DNA from: CAVONB01 sp963697205
Lineage (GTDB): Bacteria > Pseudomonadota > Alphaproteobacteria > Rhizobiales > Hyphomicrobiaceae
Direction: 5' to 3'
Length of the DNA: 64,000 nucleotides
Assembly: GCA_963697205.1 (NCBI GenBank)
Contig: CAVONB010000010.1
Span: forward strand, 248,001 to 312,000
Made by a program: the position numbers and the translations under genes. Below are positions 26,188 through 34,570 of the stretch, piece after piece. Positions within the stretch are counted from its first letter, which is position 1, and every line of letters begins with the position of its first letter. Under the pieces are notes generated by a model. That model saw only the letters and a list, made by a program, of their open reading frames with translations. It was not told where the DNA came from and searched no databases.

Positions 26188-26751
26188 GTGACAACAGCTA
26201 CGGCATATGCATCGCCGGAGACGTTTCCCGCGCTGGTCCTGAATGCGGACTTCCGGCCGCTCAGCTACTATCCCCTGTCGCTATGGAGCTGGCAGGAGAC
26301 GGTGAAGGCTGTCTTCCTCGACCGCGTGAACATCGTTTCCGAGTACGAGCGCACGGTGCGCAGCCCGAGTTTCGAGATCCGGCTGCCGAGCGTCGTCTCG
26401 CTCAAGACCTACGTCAAACCGGCGCTCTACCCTGCCTTCACGCGATTCAACGTCTTCCTGCGCGACCGCTTCACGTGCCAGTACTGCGGCGCCAAGGATG
26501 ATCTGACGTTCGATCATCTGATCCCGCGCTCGCGCGGCGGCATGACCCGCTGGGACAACGTCGTGGCAGCCTGCGCCCCGTGTAATCTGGCCAAGGGCAG
26601 CGCCATGCCGAGCGATGTCATCAGGCCCTATCAGCTGCCCTACCGCCCGACCGTTTTCGAGCTGCATCGCAACGGACGGTTGTTCCCGCCCAATTACCTG
26701 CACGAGAGCTGGGTGGACTATCTCTACTGGGATACCGAGCTGGAGCCCTGA
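26188..26751 (+). CDS. HNH endonuclease family protein
   Basis: Protein of 187 residues with a central zinc-braced HNH domain. CQYCG (about residue 97) and CAPCN form the two CxxC pairs around the catalytic stretch LTFDHLIPRSRGGMTRWDNVV. The N-terminus ALVLNADFRPLSYYPLSLWS and the C-terminus LPYRPTVFELHRNGRLFPPN are conserved in a large bacterial clade of chromosomal HNH proteins not tied to restriction or phage. The biological role of that clade is unknown. The start is GTG at 26188 with AGGAAG upstream; an ATG a few codons downstream is not excluded. Confidence 0.9.
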   Translation: MTTATAYASPETFPALVLNADFRPLSYYPLSLWSWQETVKAVFLDRVNIVSEYERTVRSPSFEIRLPSVVSLKTYVKPALYPAFTRFNVFLRDRFTCQYCGAKDDLTFDHLIPRSRGGMTRWDNVVAACAPCNLAKGSAMPSDVIRPYQLPYRPTVFELHRNGRLFPPNYLHESWVDYLYWDTELEP

Positions 26752-27401
26752 TCGACGCGGCTCGATTTGCAAATCGATTGCGCTGGCATTCGCGCGCAGA
26801 AATCGCCGACGCAGCCGTCCGCAGCATGGAACGCGTCACGGCCGCAATGCGCCGGATGCAGGCGCCGACCAACAACCATCCGGCACGCGCACACGCGCCG
26901 AGGCCGTCGTCACTGCCGCAGTTTGGCCTGATCATGCCGGCATGCTGAATGCCGGCTTAACGTGAACGTAGGAACGTCCGGATCGAATGGGTCGTCCCGA
27001 TTAACTGATCATCCTGTCCATCAGGATGACTTGAAGCAACGGCGCCGGTCCACTTTAGGTGTGCACGCCTCGCCCCTGCCCCTAGCACCGGCGGGGCCGC
27101 GCACACGCGTCGCTCTCGCCGATCACATGAGCGTCTGATCCGACCCCTGTAAAGCGGACTCACGTCGCCACTGCGCCGAACCTCCTGCAAAGCTGTTCGA
27201 ATCGCCTCGCAGAGTCGCAAATCTGCAACGCTGACTGTGGATGACGGACCGTTTCGTGCCACGCACCGAGAGTACCGGAAAGCCAATGGGCTCCACCGCG
27301 CCGAACGCGATGGAGCCCTGAACGCGCCCTGGGCTGCACGCTTGTTGCGCGCTTTGACCCTCGGGCGTCTCCTCCGGTGTTTGTCTGGGTGCGCGCGCGG
27401 C
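26752..27401. other. 650-bp gene-poor region
   Basis: No supportable gene was found on either strand. One hairpin is visible: TCATCCTG (27009-27016) pairs with CAGGATGA (27022-27029) around a 5-nt loop. No T run follows, so an operator or RNA element is more likely than a terminator. The GC content is slightly below that of the flanks. Confidence 0.45.
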
Positions 27402-27617
27402 TTAGGCTGCGCGGCGCTGCGGCTGGCTGCAGATCGCCTCCGCGATCGCCTCCACGGCCTTTTGCCAATCCGGCGCCTGTGCGCCGTCGGGATCGATGCC
27501 GAAGGCGCGCATCGCATCCGCCGGCGCGCCGCCGTCGCGGAAGATACGCGCGCTCGCCTGGCGCGCGTATCCGATCGCCTGGTGCCATTGCAGATGATTG
27601 ATGTGATCGCGAGTCAT
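27402..27617 (-). CDS. Small hypothetical protein
   Basis: Unrecognised 71-residue soluble protein, MTRDHINHLQWHQAIGYARQ at the start. The middle reads GGAPADAMRAFGIDPDGA and the end QKAVEAIAEAICSQPQRRAA. Its composition is that of a real helical protein (no low complexity, balanced charges), and GAGGC lies upstream of the ATG at suitable spacing. It borders the CGCAAC-rich segment. Function unknown. Confidence 0.6.
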   Translation of the reverse strand: MTRDHINHLQWHQAIGYARQASARIFRDGGAPADAMRAFGIDPDGAQAPDWQKAVEAIAEAICSQPQRRAA

Positions 27618-27894
27618 GACTGGCCTCGAATGTTTGAACTACGCCGAGAGACGGTCGCGGGTGCGCACAGCCCTGGCGAGAGGAAGGGAGGCAAGCGTAT
27701 CGCCGCTATTGGTATCACTACGCGGAACCTTGCTATGCGACACCTGCGAGAACAGCGTCTCACGCCGACACGCTTGCCAACTTGCGGGAAGGGCAAGGGC
27801 GCGCCGCGCACCCAAGGCCTTCCAATCTCTCGTAGGGTCAGTCCAGAAGGCGGCGATCGCTCATCGCCGGTGCCCTGACTGCCTCGCTCTTCAC

Positions 27895-28745
27895 GTCAAC
27901 GCCACGCAACACGTTACCGACGACATCACGCAACGAACGCCAACTCTCACTCTGGGGGCTTGCGCTGCACCCGACAGGGGCGCTTCGCGAGACAACGGCC
28001 TCTGGGGACTTCTCTGCGAACGCAACGCCACGGAACGCTTCACTGGGAACGATGAAGGACATGGGAACGCCAACCTCGATGACTGCCAGCCTTACACGCT
28101 GGGCCCGTCGGATGCCGGGGATGTCCGGTATCGAACGGTGACGCGACGAGCCGTCAGGAAACGCGACGGCGGCGACGACGCAACGCAACAGGACGCAGAA
28201 ACTGACGCTGGAACCGGGGACGCGAAACGCCTACTACGCAACGGTTACTGCAGTGAACGCGGAGCACGCTGGCTGTGCGCGATCCTCTCCGGATCGCAAC
28301 GCGAGGATACGACACGACGCGACATGGACCTGAACGCGAACTCGGACGCTGATGGTACGACGCAACGCAACTTGAACCGGTCACCGCGATCACTGGGAAC
28401 TTTCGCGGCCACCCTTGCGAGCCGTGCGCTGATACGCTGGGACACTTCAGCTGCAGCGGCTCGCTTCAGGGCATGAAGAGCGTGGGCCAACACGCTCTTT
28501 GGGGACGAACGCATCGTCGACGCAACACAACCGAACGCAACGGTACGCAACTCGGGTTTACGCAACGAACGCAACGAACTCTCGACGCCACTCACTGGGA
28601 CTTGCCCGCTGGTACGCGCAGGCGACACGATCTCTTGGCGAACGGTCGAGGAAACACTCTCTACCGTCAGGAAAGCAGCAGCTGACCGGCCGGTTGCACG
28701 TTTCTCCTTCGCGACTGCGGCACCGAACTTGGAACGCAACACCTG
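27895..28745 (+). repeat. Gene-poor segment with clustered CGCAAC hexamers on one strand
   Basis: Fifteen copies of CGCAAC lie on the plus strand, at 27905, 27929, 28021, 28179, 28184, 28237, 28295, 28361, 28366, 28521, 28536, 28546, 28561, 28570 and 28735. None was seen on the opposite strand here. Eleven GAACGC copies are interleaved. The copies fall in all three reading frames, sometimes five bases apart, so codon use does not explain them. A plus-strand reading (27616-28476) and minus-strand readings (27838-28188, 28245-28796) are open but have no recognisable protein character. The role is unknown. Confidence 0.6.
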
Positions 28746-29294
28746 GTGCTTGAACGCGCAATACTCGGTCGTTGGAAGGGCACCCACACGCGACACAACC
28801 GGCCTCCTTGTTTTTACGCTTCGTTAACCGGTTCGCTGTGTGTTCCGCGAACGAGGTATGTTTTGCTCTGTGTTTGGGGCGTTACATGGGCAGACATTTG
28901 TCTGACTCGAGGAATTTTCCTGCAGGAATGCTGCAAGCGAGCCACACCCCTGACCGTCACTCGTCTGATAGCCCCGGATTAACAAGCGCTTCCGGCCGCT
29001 TGGCCGCAATCCAGGACGACATTGGGAAAACAACGTTACAGGCACGCGACCGAATTCACGCGACTGTGGATAACTCGCTCATCTCGGCTGCTGCGTGCTC
29101 GCTGCGCGTCATCACGCGCGGCGTGATTCGCGGCGACGCTTGAATTTGCTGAGAAATTCGTCGAGCTGGTGGCTCCGGCCGACCTGCAGGGTGTGTCGAC
29201 GTCGCGTGGATCGTGGCCTGACGGCGAATCGGCCAGCCGCGTCGCCACGCAGCGATCGAGATGCTAGCAATCTGATCAACGCCAGGAGCCGCCC
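28746..29294. other. Gene-poor region upstream of the GST gene, with a DnaA-box-like 9-mer
   Basis: No supportable gene. An AT-richer patch lies at about 28800-28930. TGTGGATAA at 29065-29073 is a perfect match to the E. coli DnaA box (complement TTATCCACA). It stands alone, so it is weak evidence for an origin and could equally affect the downstream gene or be chance. Confidence 0.4.
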
Positions 29295-29918
29295 ATGTCT
29301 CAAGATCTCGTCTTCTATACGAACCCCATGTCCCGCGGCCGCATCGTCCGCTGGATGCTGGAGGAGGTCGGCGCGCCCTACCGCACGCAAGTGCTCGACT
29401 ACGGCCCCGCGATGAAAGCGCCGGAATATCTGGCCGTGAATCCGATGGGCAAGGTGCCGGCCATCCGCCACGGCGACGCGGTCGTCACCGAATGCGGCGC
29501 CATCTGCGCCTACCTCGCCGACGCTTTCCCCGCAGCCGGCCTCGCGCCGCCGCACGGCGATCCCGCGCGCGGGCCGTATTATCGCTGGATGTTCTTCGCC
29601 GCCGGTCCGATTGAGGCCGTGATGACCAATGCGGCCCTGGGCTTTGTCGTGCCGCCTGATAAGAAGAGCACGGTAGGATACGGCAGCCTTGGCGACGTGC
29701 TGACCGCGATTGACGCCGCGGTCGGCAAGGGTCCCTATCTGCTGGGGGAGCGGTTCAGCGCCGCCGACGTCTATTTCGGTTCCGCGCTTGGCTGGGGCTT
29801 GCAGTTCGGCATCTTGGAGAAGCGGCCGGCCAGCGCGGCCTATGTCGAGCGCATCACGGCGCGGCCCGCGGCAGTGCGCGCCGAGGAGATCGATAACGCC
29901 TTGTTGCCGCCGAAGTGA
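29295..29918 (+). CDS. Glutathione S-transferase family protein
   Basis: GST of 207 residues: an N-terminal thioredoxin-like domain and a C-terminal helical domain. The N-terminus reads LVFYTNPMSRGRIVRWMLEE, with Ser13 in the position of the catalytic Ser/Tyr/Cys. The glutathione-binding NPMGKVPAI cis-Pro loop and the TECGAICAYLADAFP Glu-x-x-Ala/Ser element follow. The C-terminal domain carries the folding motif GERFSAADVYFGSALGW. The start follows CAGGAG. The substrate is unknown. It is a single-gene unit downstream of the gene-poor segment. Confidence 0.92.
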   Translation: MSQDLVFYTNPMSRGRIVRWMLEEVGAPYRTQVLDYGPAMKAPEYLAVNPMGKVPAIRHGDAVVTECGAICAYLADAFPAAGLAPPHGDPARGPYYRWMFFAAGPIEAVMTNAALGFVVPPDKKSTVGYGSLGDVLTAIDAAVGKGPYLLGERFSAADVYFGSALGWGLQFGILEKRPASAAYVERITARPAAVRAEEIDNALLPPK

Positions 29919-30056
29919 GGTTCAGGCCCAGCCCGCCAGCTGGCGGCTAATGCACTTCAAGCTTTGATGGAAACGATGGCGACAGGCCGCAAGGCGGCCC
30001 GGCCGCCCCCTATTGTCTCGGAGAGACTGAGCCCGCGGAGGCGCCGCGCGCCGCGA

Positions 30057-30098
30057 GCGAAAAACAAAATAGTGTTTCAACGTAAGTCGGAAACACTC
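30057..30098 (-). terminator. Rho-independent terminator after dsbB
   Basis: AGTGTTTC (30071-30078) pairs perfectly with GAAACACT (30090-30097) around an 11-nt loop. On the minus strand ATTTTGTTTTTC follows. It sits about 45 bases past the dsbB stop. Confidence 0.75.
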
Positions 30099-30143
30099 TA
30101 GCCTCCTGCCCACCGGTCGCCCGCCCTGCGCGGCTTTCACCGC

Positions 30144-30665
30144 TCAGTCTGGCGGCTTGGCCGCGTGCGCCGCCCTGAGGCCGATCGCGAACAGGATGAG
30201 GGAGAGGACCGCGTTCCAGCCGGCAAACGACAGCCCGAGGAAGCGGAAACTCGCCTCGTCGCAGCGGATCGGATTGCTGTTCTGGAGTTGCTTCATCATG
30301 TCGGCCGGCGAGGTGGCGAGATCCTGCACCGCAGAGCACGTCGTCGGCCCCGGCCAGAACTTCCACTCCGCGCCGGCCTGGTAGACCCCGAGCCCGGCGT
30401 TGGCCAAAAAGCCGAAGGCGATCCCTAAAAACAGCAGTGCCGCTGCGTGCCGTTGCCCCGCCGCCACCAGGACCAGCGCCAGGAATGTCAGCGGGATGCC
30501 GGCATAATAGGCCCAGCGTTGCTGCAGGCACAGCGGGCACGGGTCGAACCCGCCGATGAACTCGAACGCGAGCGCAGTCAGGATGACGCCCGCTGCCAGA
30601 AACAGCAGTGCGCCCCCCGTCCGGTAGGCGTCGTCTCGCGCGGACAGGCGCCACTGCGCACTCAT
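30144..30665 (-). CDS. dsbB: Disulfide bond formation protein B
   Basis: Inner-membrane quinone-linked oxidase that reoxidises DsbA, 173 residues with four TM helices. The first periplasmic loop has the redox pair CPLC at residues 43-46 (GFDPCPLCLQQRWAYY, the family signature). The second loop carries the other pair, in PTTCSAVQDL and SNPIRCDEASF. The C-terminal helix reads AGWNAVLSLILFAIGL. The start follows GGAGGAG. It lies about 40 bp downstream of the YqaA-like gene on the same strand, and no dsbA is nearby. Confidence 0.93.
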   Translation of the reverse strand: MSAQWRLSARDDAYRTGGALLFLAAGVILTALAFEFIGGFDPCPLCLQQRWAYYAGIPLTFLALVLVAAGQRHAAALLFLGIAFGFLANAGLGVYQAGAEWKFWPGPTTCSAVQDLATSPADMMKQLQNSNPIRCDEASFRFLGLSFAGWNAVLSLILFAIGLRAAHAAKPPD

Positions 30666-30704
30666 CGTCGTCTCCTCCCCGCAGGTTTGCGCTCTCTTCG
30701 AGTA

Positions 30705-31286
30705 CTACAAGACGTACTTGAGCGCTACGAACCCGCCGACCAGGAGCACGAAAAAGACAGCCGTGACAAGGCCGAAGCGCTTTTCGATGAAGTCGCGGAT
30801 GGGTGGCCCGAACCAGTACAGCAGCGCCGCCACCAGAAAGAACCGGCCGGCTCGCCCCACGATGCTCGCCACGATGAACACCATGAGGTTGAGGTGTGTC
30901 GTGCCGCTAGCAATCGTGATCACCTTGTAGGGGAAGGGCGTCAGCCCCGCGCCGAAGACGATCCACGCGCCATAGGTGTTGTAGAGTTCCGCGAAGGTGC
31001 CGAACTTCTCGGCGTAGCCGTAGAAATCGAGCACGCGCGTGCCGATCGTGTCGAAAAGGAAGTAGCCGATCGCATAGCCGGCCACGCCCCCGATCACGGA
31101 GCCTGCGGTGGCGATCGTGGCATACCACCAAGCCCTCGCGCGCCGCGCGATCACCATCGGGATCAGCATCACGTCGGGTGGGATGGGAAAGATCGAGCTT
31201 TCCACGAACGACACCCAGAACAGGGCCGTTCCGGCGCGCCCGTGGGCGGCCATCCGCATCATCCAGTCGTAGATTTTCCGCATCAT
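30705..31286 (-). CDS. YqaA/DedA-related (SNARE-associated/VTT) membrane protein
   Basis: Polytopic membrane protein of 193 residues. Family features: ALFWVSFVESSIFPIPPDVM near the N-terminus, a glycine-rich helix (AGSVIGGVAGYAIGYFLFD), a re-entrant-like GAGLTPFPYKVITIASG and a C-terminal hydrophobic helix. The DedA/VTT superfamily works in lipid scrambling or transport, including undecaprenyl-phosphate or phosphatidylethanolamine flipping; YqaA itself is uncharacterised. The start is one of two adjacent ATGs (31281-31286); a 14-residue extension is possible. It is co-directional with dsbB and probably in one operon. Confidence 0.9.
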   Translation of the reverse strand: MMRKIYDWMMRMAAHGRAGTALFWVSFVESSIFPIPPDVMLIPMVIARRARAWWYATIATAGSVIGGVAGYAIGYFLFDTIGTRVLDFYGYAEKFGTFAELYNTYGAWIVFGAGLTPFPYKVITIASGTTHLNLMVFIVASIVGRAGRFFLVAALLYWFGPPIRDFIEKRFGLVTAVFFVLLVGGFVALKYVL

Positions 31287-31373
31287 CACGCGGTGGTAGA
31301 CGCAGCCGGGGTTCCGTGTCCACTGCATCGCCGTCGCGCCCTGCCACCGTCGGCGGTGGGCTGCGTGGCGGCA

Positions 31374-31409
31374 ACAAAAATGGCGGGCGAAGCTTGGCTT
31401 CGCCCGCCA
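31374..31409 (-). terminator. Rho-independent terminator after the small minus-strand gene
   Basis: A perfect 13-bp stem (31381-31393 with 31397-31409) and a TTG loop. On the minus strand TTTTTGTTGC follows. It ends the transcript from the small protein at 31501-31701. Confidence 0.85.
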
Positions 31410-31500
31410 GGGACGACCCGCTCACCCGGTGGGAGGAATCACGCCGGGTAAGCGATGGTCGGTCTCGATTGTGCGGTGCGTCAGTTGCACGCCGACGGCG

Positions 31501-31701
31501 TCAGGCCGTGGCTGGCTTGCTGCCGGTCCCGGCCGCCTCAGCCTTCTGGCGGAAGCCGGCAAGGCCCTTTTTGGCCGTGGCGAAGCCAAAGCCGAACAGC
31601 TCGGCGATATAGAGGGCCCGCTCCTTGTGGGCGGCCTGCATCAGGGCCTGAACCTCGGCGGCGGTGGGTGCCTTATAGCCCATGGTCTCGCGATATGACA
31701 T
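31501..31701 (-). CDS. Small conserved-looking hypothetical protein
   Basis: Basic 66-residue protein (MSYRETMGYKAPTAAEVQAL at the start). AAHKERALYIAELFGFGF in the middle looks like an amphipathic helix ending in an aromatic patch, as in small DUF1127-like proteins, but no assignment is claimed. The ATG at 31699-31701 has AGGAG at ideal spacing, which decides against the upstream ATG at 31719. It has its own terminator and is divergent from the LysR gene 123 bp away, so it is a natural candidate target of that regulator (inference). Confidence 0.75.
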   Translation of the reverse strand: MSYRETMGYKAPTAAEVQALMQAAHKERALYIAELFGFGFATAKKGLAGFRQKAEAAGTGSKPATA

Positions 31702-31824
31702 CTTAGTGCTCCTCATCATCTCAACTCGAGCGCGATCCGTGTCGCGCTTCTTATGTTGTGAAAATATGGAGGTTCAGGCATCTTATCAATCGATCACTTC
31801 TCAGATAAGATATGAGGAAAACTC

Positions 31825-32742
31825 ATGTCTAAGCCGTTGCCGCCGCTATCCGCCCTGCGCGCCTTCGAGGCGGCCGCCCGGCATCTGAGCCAGACCAGGG
31901 CGGCCGACGAATTGGCCGTCACGCCGGCCGCGCTCAGCCACCAGGTCCGCGGTCTGGAGGAGTTCCTGGGCCTGAAGCTCTTCGAGCGCCGGCCGCGCGG
32001 CCTGGCGCTGACCCAGGCCGGCGCCCTGCTCTATCCGGGCCTCCACGCCGCCTTCACCCAGATCCGTCAGGCCGTGGACCAGCTGGAGCGGGTCAACGAC
32101 GACCGGGTGCTTGTGATCTCCGCGCCCCCCGGCTTCACCGCCAAATGGCTCGCACCCCGCCTCTACCGCTTTCTCGCCGCCCATCCCGAGATCGACGCCC
32201 GCATCTCCGCCTCCCTGTCGTTCGCCAATTTCACGACGGACGGTGTGGATGTCGCCATCCGCAACCTGAGATTGGGCGAACGCGCGGACCCCGATTTCGT
32301 CGTCGACAAGCTCGTTCAGTTGAATTTGAAACCGTCTTGCAGCCCCAGGCTGTTGGCCGAGGCCAAGATCGAGGTCCCCGCCGACCTGCGCCGGGTCACG
32401 CTCATCCATGACGACAGCTTGATTGGCCGCGCCGAGCTGCCCGGTTGGGGCGATTGGTTCGCCGCCGCCGGCGTCGGCGGCATCGACGTCAGTCGGGGCC
32501 TGCGCTTCAACAGCGCCGACCACGCCATCGAGGCGACGGTCGAAGGCGCCGGCGTCCTGCTCGGCCACACCGCGTTGACCGCCGACGACATCCGCACCGG
32601 GCGTCTGGTCGCACCCTTCGAGCCGGAGCTGCCGACCGGGCGCGCCTTTCATTTCGTCTGTCCGAAAGGCAGCGAGACACGCCCGAAGGTGGCCGCGTTC
32701 CGCGCCTGGATCGCCGAGGAAGCCGCGCGCATGAAAATCTGA
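31825..32742 (+). CDS. LysR-family transcriptional regulator, GcvA-like
   Basis: DNA-binding regulator of 305 residues. The winged HTH at residues 1-60 reads PLPPLSALRAFEAAARHLSQ ... TPAALSHQVRGLEEFLGLKLF. A type-2 periplasmic-binding-protein-like effector domain follows. The opening LPPLSALRAFEAAARH and the effector-domain ISAPPGFTAKWLAPRLYRF place it in the GcvA/AmpR-like subgroup. GAGGA precedes the ATG. The divergent small gene at 31501-31701 is the obvious regulatory partner. The effector is unknown. Confidence 0.93.
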   Translation: MSKPLPPLSALRAFEAAARHLSQTRAADELAVTPAALSHQVRGLEEFLGLKLFERRPRGLALTQAGALLYPGLHAAFTQIRQAVDQLERVNDDRVLVISAPPGFTAKWLAPRLYRFLAAHPEIDARISASLSFANFTTDGVDVAIRNLRLGERADPDFVVDKLVQLNLKPSCSPRLLAEAKIEVPADLRRVTLIHDDSLIGRAELPGWGDWFAAAGVGGIDVSRGLRFNSADHAIEATVEGAGVLLGHTALTADDIRTGRLVAPFEPELPTGRAFHFVCPKGSETRPKVAAFRAWIAEEAARMKI

Positions 32743-32781
32743 GCGTCACGGCCGGCGCCCGAAGTGCGCACCTCGGCGGGC

Positions 32782-32811
32782 CGCCACCGCGGCGATGCCG
32801 CGGTGGCGTTT
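32782..32811 (+). terminator. Rho-independent terminator after the lysR-type gene
   Basis: A perfect 12-bp stem (32782-32793 with 32797-32808) and a GAT loop, then TTT. It lies between the convergent LysR and crotonase genes, so it could serve both directions. Confidence 0.75.
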
Positions 32812-32815
32812 GATC

Positions 32816-33709
32816 TTACTTCTTCTTTTTCTTCGGCGCTTCGTTGCGGTCGTTGCGGAAGTCGTCGAGGTAGGTGTCGAGCGCGTCCTTGTTTGCCTTG
32901 CGGAACTGGTTGAAGTCCGCCTTGCGCTTGTCGAGGAACGCCTGCATGCCCTCGATGCTCTCCGGCGTGCCCCAGATGTTGGCGAGCAGCTCCATGCCGT
33001 GCTGCCACGACGCGTAGAGCTCGTCGGACTCGTGGTTGAGCGACTTCTTGGTGGCCCTGAGCGTCTGCGCGCTATGCCCCTTGATCGTCTCGCACCACTT
33101 CAGCGTCTCCGCCATCAGGTCCTTCTTGGGCACGCACTTGTTGATCAGCCCGACCTCGACCGCCTCCTTGGCGTCAAACGTACGCGCAAGGAAGATCATC
33201 TCACGCGCGAGGCGCTCACCCACGATGCGCGGGATGTACTGCGTGGCGCCGACCGTCGGGCACGCAGCGACACGGGCGCCGGTCTGGCCGAACTTGCCGT
33301 CCTCCGCCGAAATCACCATGTCGCACCACAGCGCGACCTCGTGGCCGCCGCCGACGCAGGGACCGTGCACCATCGCGATCACCGGGATCGGCAGGCCGCG
33401 AATGGTCATCGCGAGCCCGAGCATGCGGTCGTTCCACATGTGGGCGTTGGCGCGGTTCAGCTTCATCATGGCGTGGAAATCGCCGCCTGCGGAGAATGCT
33501 TTCTCGCCGGCGCCACGGATGACCGCGCACGCGATCATCGGGTCGGAGCGGGTGGAGGACAGCGCATGGATCATCTCGTCCAGCGTCTGCTCGCGAAAGG
33601 CGTTCATCACCTCCGGCCGGTTGATGATGACCCAGGCGACCTGGTCCTTCACCTCGAAGATGATGTCCTTGTAGTCGCGCTTCTCGTCGTGGGTGGCGTC
33701 GGTGTGCAT
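32816..33709 (-). CDS. Crotonase-family enoyl-CoA hydratase/hydrolase, MenB/BadI-like
   Basis: Acyl-CoA enzyme of 297 residues with the crotonase fold. Oxyanion-hole elements are GAGEKAFSAGGDFHAM and GPCVGGGHEVALWCDMVISA. The stretch GKFGQTGARVAACPTVGATQ followed by PRIVGERLAREMIFLARTFD resembles 1,4-dihydroxynaphthoyl-CoA synthase and 2-ketocyclohexanecarboxyl-CoA hydrolase more than classical enoyl-CoA hydratase. Ring-cleaving activity is therefore possible but unproved. The C-terminus is a run of five lysines. GGAGGAG precedes the ATG at 33707-33709, favouring it over the ATG at 33727. Confidence 0.87.
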   Translation of the reverse strand: MHTDATHDEKRDYKDIIFEVKDQVAWVIINRPEVMNAFREQTLDEMIHALSSTRSDPMIACAVIRGAGEKAFSAGGDFHAMMKLNRANAHMWNDRMLGLAMTIRGLPIPVIAMVHGPCVGGGHEVALWCDMVISAEDGKFGQTGARVAACPTVGATQYIPRIVGERLAREMIFLARTFDAKEAVEVGLINKCVPKKDLMAETLKWCETIKGHSAQTLRATKKSLNHESDELYASWQHGMELLANIWGTPESIEGMQAFLDKRKADFNQFRKANKDALDTYLDDFRNDRNEAPKKKKK

Positions 33710-33856
33710 CGGGTTGGTCTCCTCCATGCGGCTATTGATCGTCCGCTCATTGCTGGCGGCCCGACCCGTGTTCTAGCCGGGGTCCCGGCAGGATGCTAGC
33801 CGCGGCGGCTGGCTCCCCGGACCGGGCTGGCCGATTGGCAGACCCACACCCGGCAG

Positions 33857-34099
33857 GAGTCACCACGTTCACTCCGCAGGCGCAGCAACGCGCCGGCGGC
33901 CGGCTCCCCGGAGGGGAGTTGCCGGCGCACCCGAGAGGAGTCACCACGTTCACTCCGCAGGCGCAGCAACGCGCCGGCGGCCGGCTCCCCGGAGGGGAGT
34001 CGCCGGCGCACCCGAGAGGAGTCACCACGTTCACTCCGCAGGCGCAGCAGCGCGCCGGCGGCCGGCTCCCCGGAGGGGAGTCGCCGGCGCAAACAACAG
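33857..34099. repeat. Tandem 81-bp palindromic repeat (3 units plus a degenerate one)
   Basis: GAGTCACCACGTTCACTC recurs with an exact 81-base period (the GAGT ends at 33860, 33941 and 34022). Each unit contains CTCCCC-GGA-GGGGAG inside a GCCGGCG/CGCCGGC outer stem, so every unit can fold as a strong hairpin. A more degenerate partial copy lies just before, at about 33795-33856. The repeat is open in some frames but reads as low-complexity Gly/Pro/Arg. It is best seen as an intergenic palindromic element rather than a gene. Confidence 0.88.
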
Positions 34100-34570
34100 T
34101 GAGAGGGCGGGGCGGACGGGCACCGCTGATGATTGATAGTGAAGCGGCACCGGACCGCCCCGCTGCGGGATTTGTGGCCTACCCTCGGCGTTTCAGCGCG
34201 TTCCGCGCTCTGCGGACTTGCACCGCAGTCGGCGAGGCGAGCCTCGGATAGTTCGCGCGCGTCACGCCGAAGTACCCGACTCCGCATCCCATCCCCATGA
34301 CGCTCGGACGCCTCGCGAGCGCACCCTCCCGCGGGGCGGGATGGCGGCAGTGTAAGAGGGCGCAGAGGGGTGGGGATAAGGTGGGCGCTGCGCGCGCCAC
34401 ACCCACACCGTCATGGCCGTCCCGGATCGGGGTCCGGGACGAACTCCGACGGCCATCCACGACACGGTTCTGCATATCGTGTGAAAGCGCCTCGCGGCGC
34501 TTGCGAGACCAGGCTCGCGCTCTGCTGGCGGGACACCCGCCAGACCACCCGGATTTTTGGCTGCTTTGCG
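34100..34570. repeat. Intergenic palindrome-rich region (Rhizobiales-type dispersed repeat)
   Basis: No gene. CACACCCACACCGTCATGGC begins a palindromic unit at about 34398-34460 that closes with ACGGCCATCCACGAC. This closely resembles a dispersed intergenic repeat common in Bradyrhizobium and relatives. A separate hairpin, CTGGCGGG-ACA-CCCGCCAG, lies at about 34532-34550, just before the left end of the insertion sequence. Confidence 0.5.

Noticed and set aside
27180..27210. tRNA-like T-loop (GTTCGAATC)
   Set aside because: The flanking bases do not pair into a T-arm, and no acceptor or anticodon stem can be drawn.
27616..28476. A 286-codon plus-strand gene in the CGCAAC segment
   Set aside because: No ribosome-binding site, no recognisable domain and an odd composition. 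The hexamers fall in all frames, which argues for a DNA-level pattern.
28245..28796. A 183-codon minus-strand gene in the CGCAAC segment
   Set aside because: It starts at GTG without a clear ribosome-binding site and reads as Ser/Arg/Val-rich sequence without family resemblance. It could not be ruled out but is not supported.
29065..29073. A replication origin suggested by a perfect DnaA-box 9-mer near an AT-richer patch
   Set aside because: Only one box was found, and no origin-linked gene (dnaA, hemE, parAB, gidA) is nearby. One 9-mer is expected by chance in a sequence of this size.
33793..34251. A protein with 27-residue repeats over the 81-bp units
   Set aside because: The period is a multiple of three, so several frames are open, but the sequence is low-complexity Gly/Pro/Arg and each unit is a strong DNA palindrome. 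No start signal is convincing.
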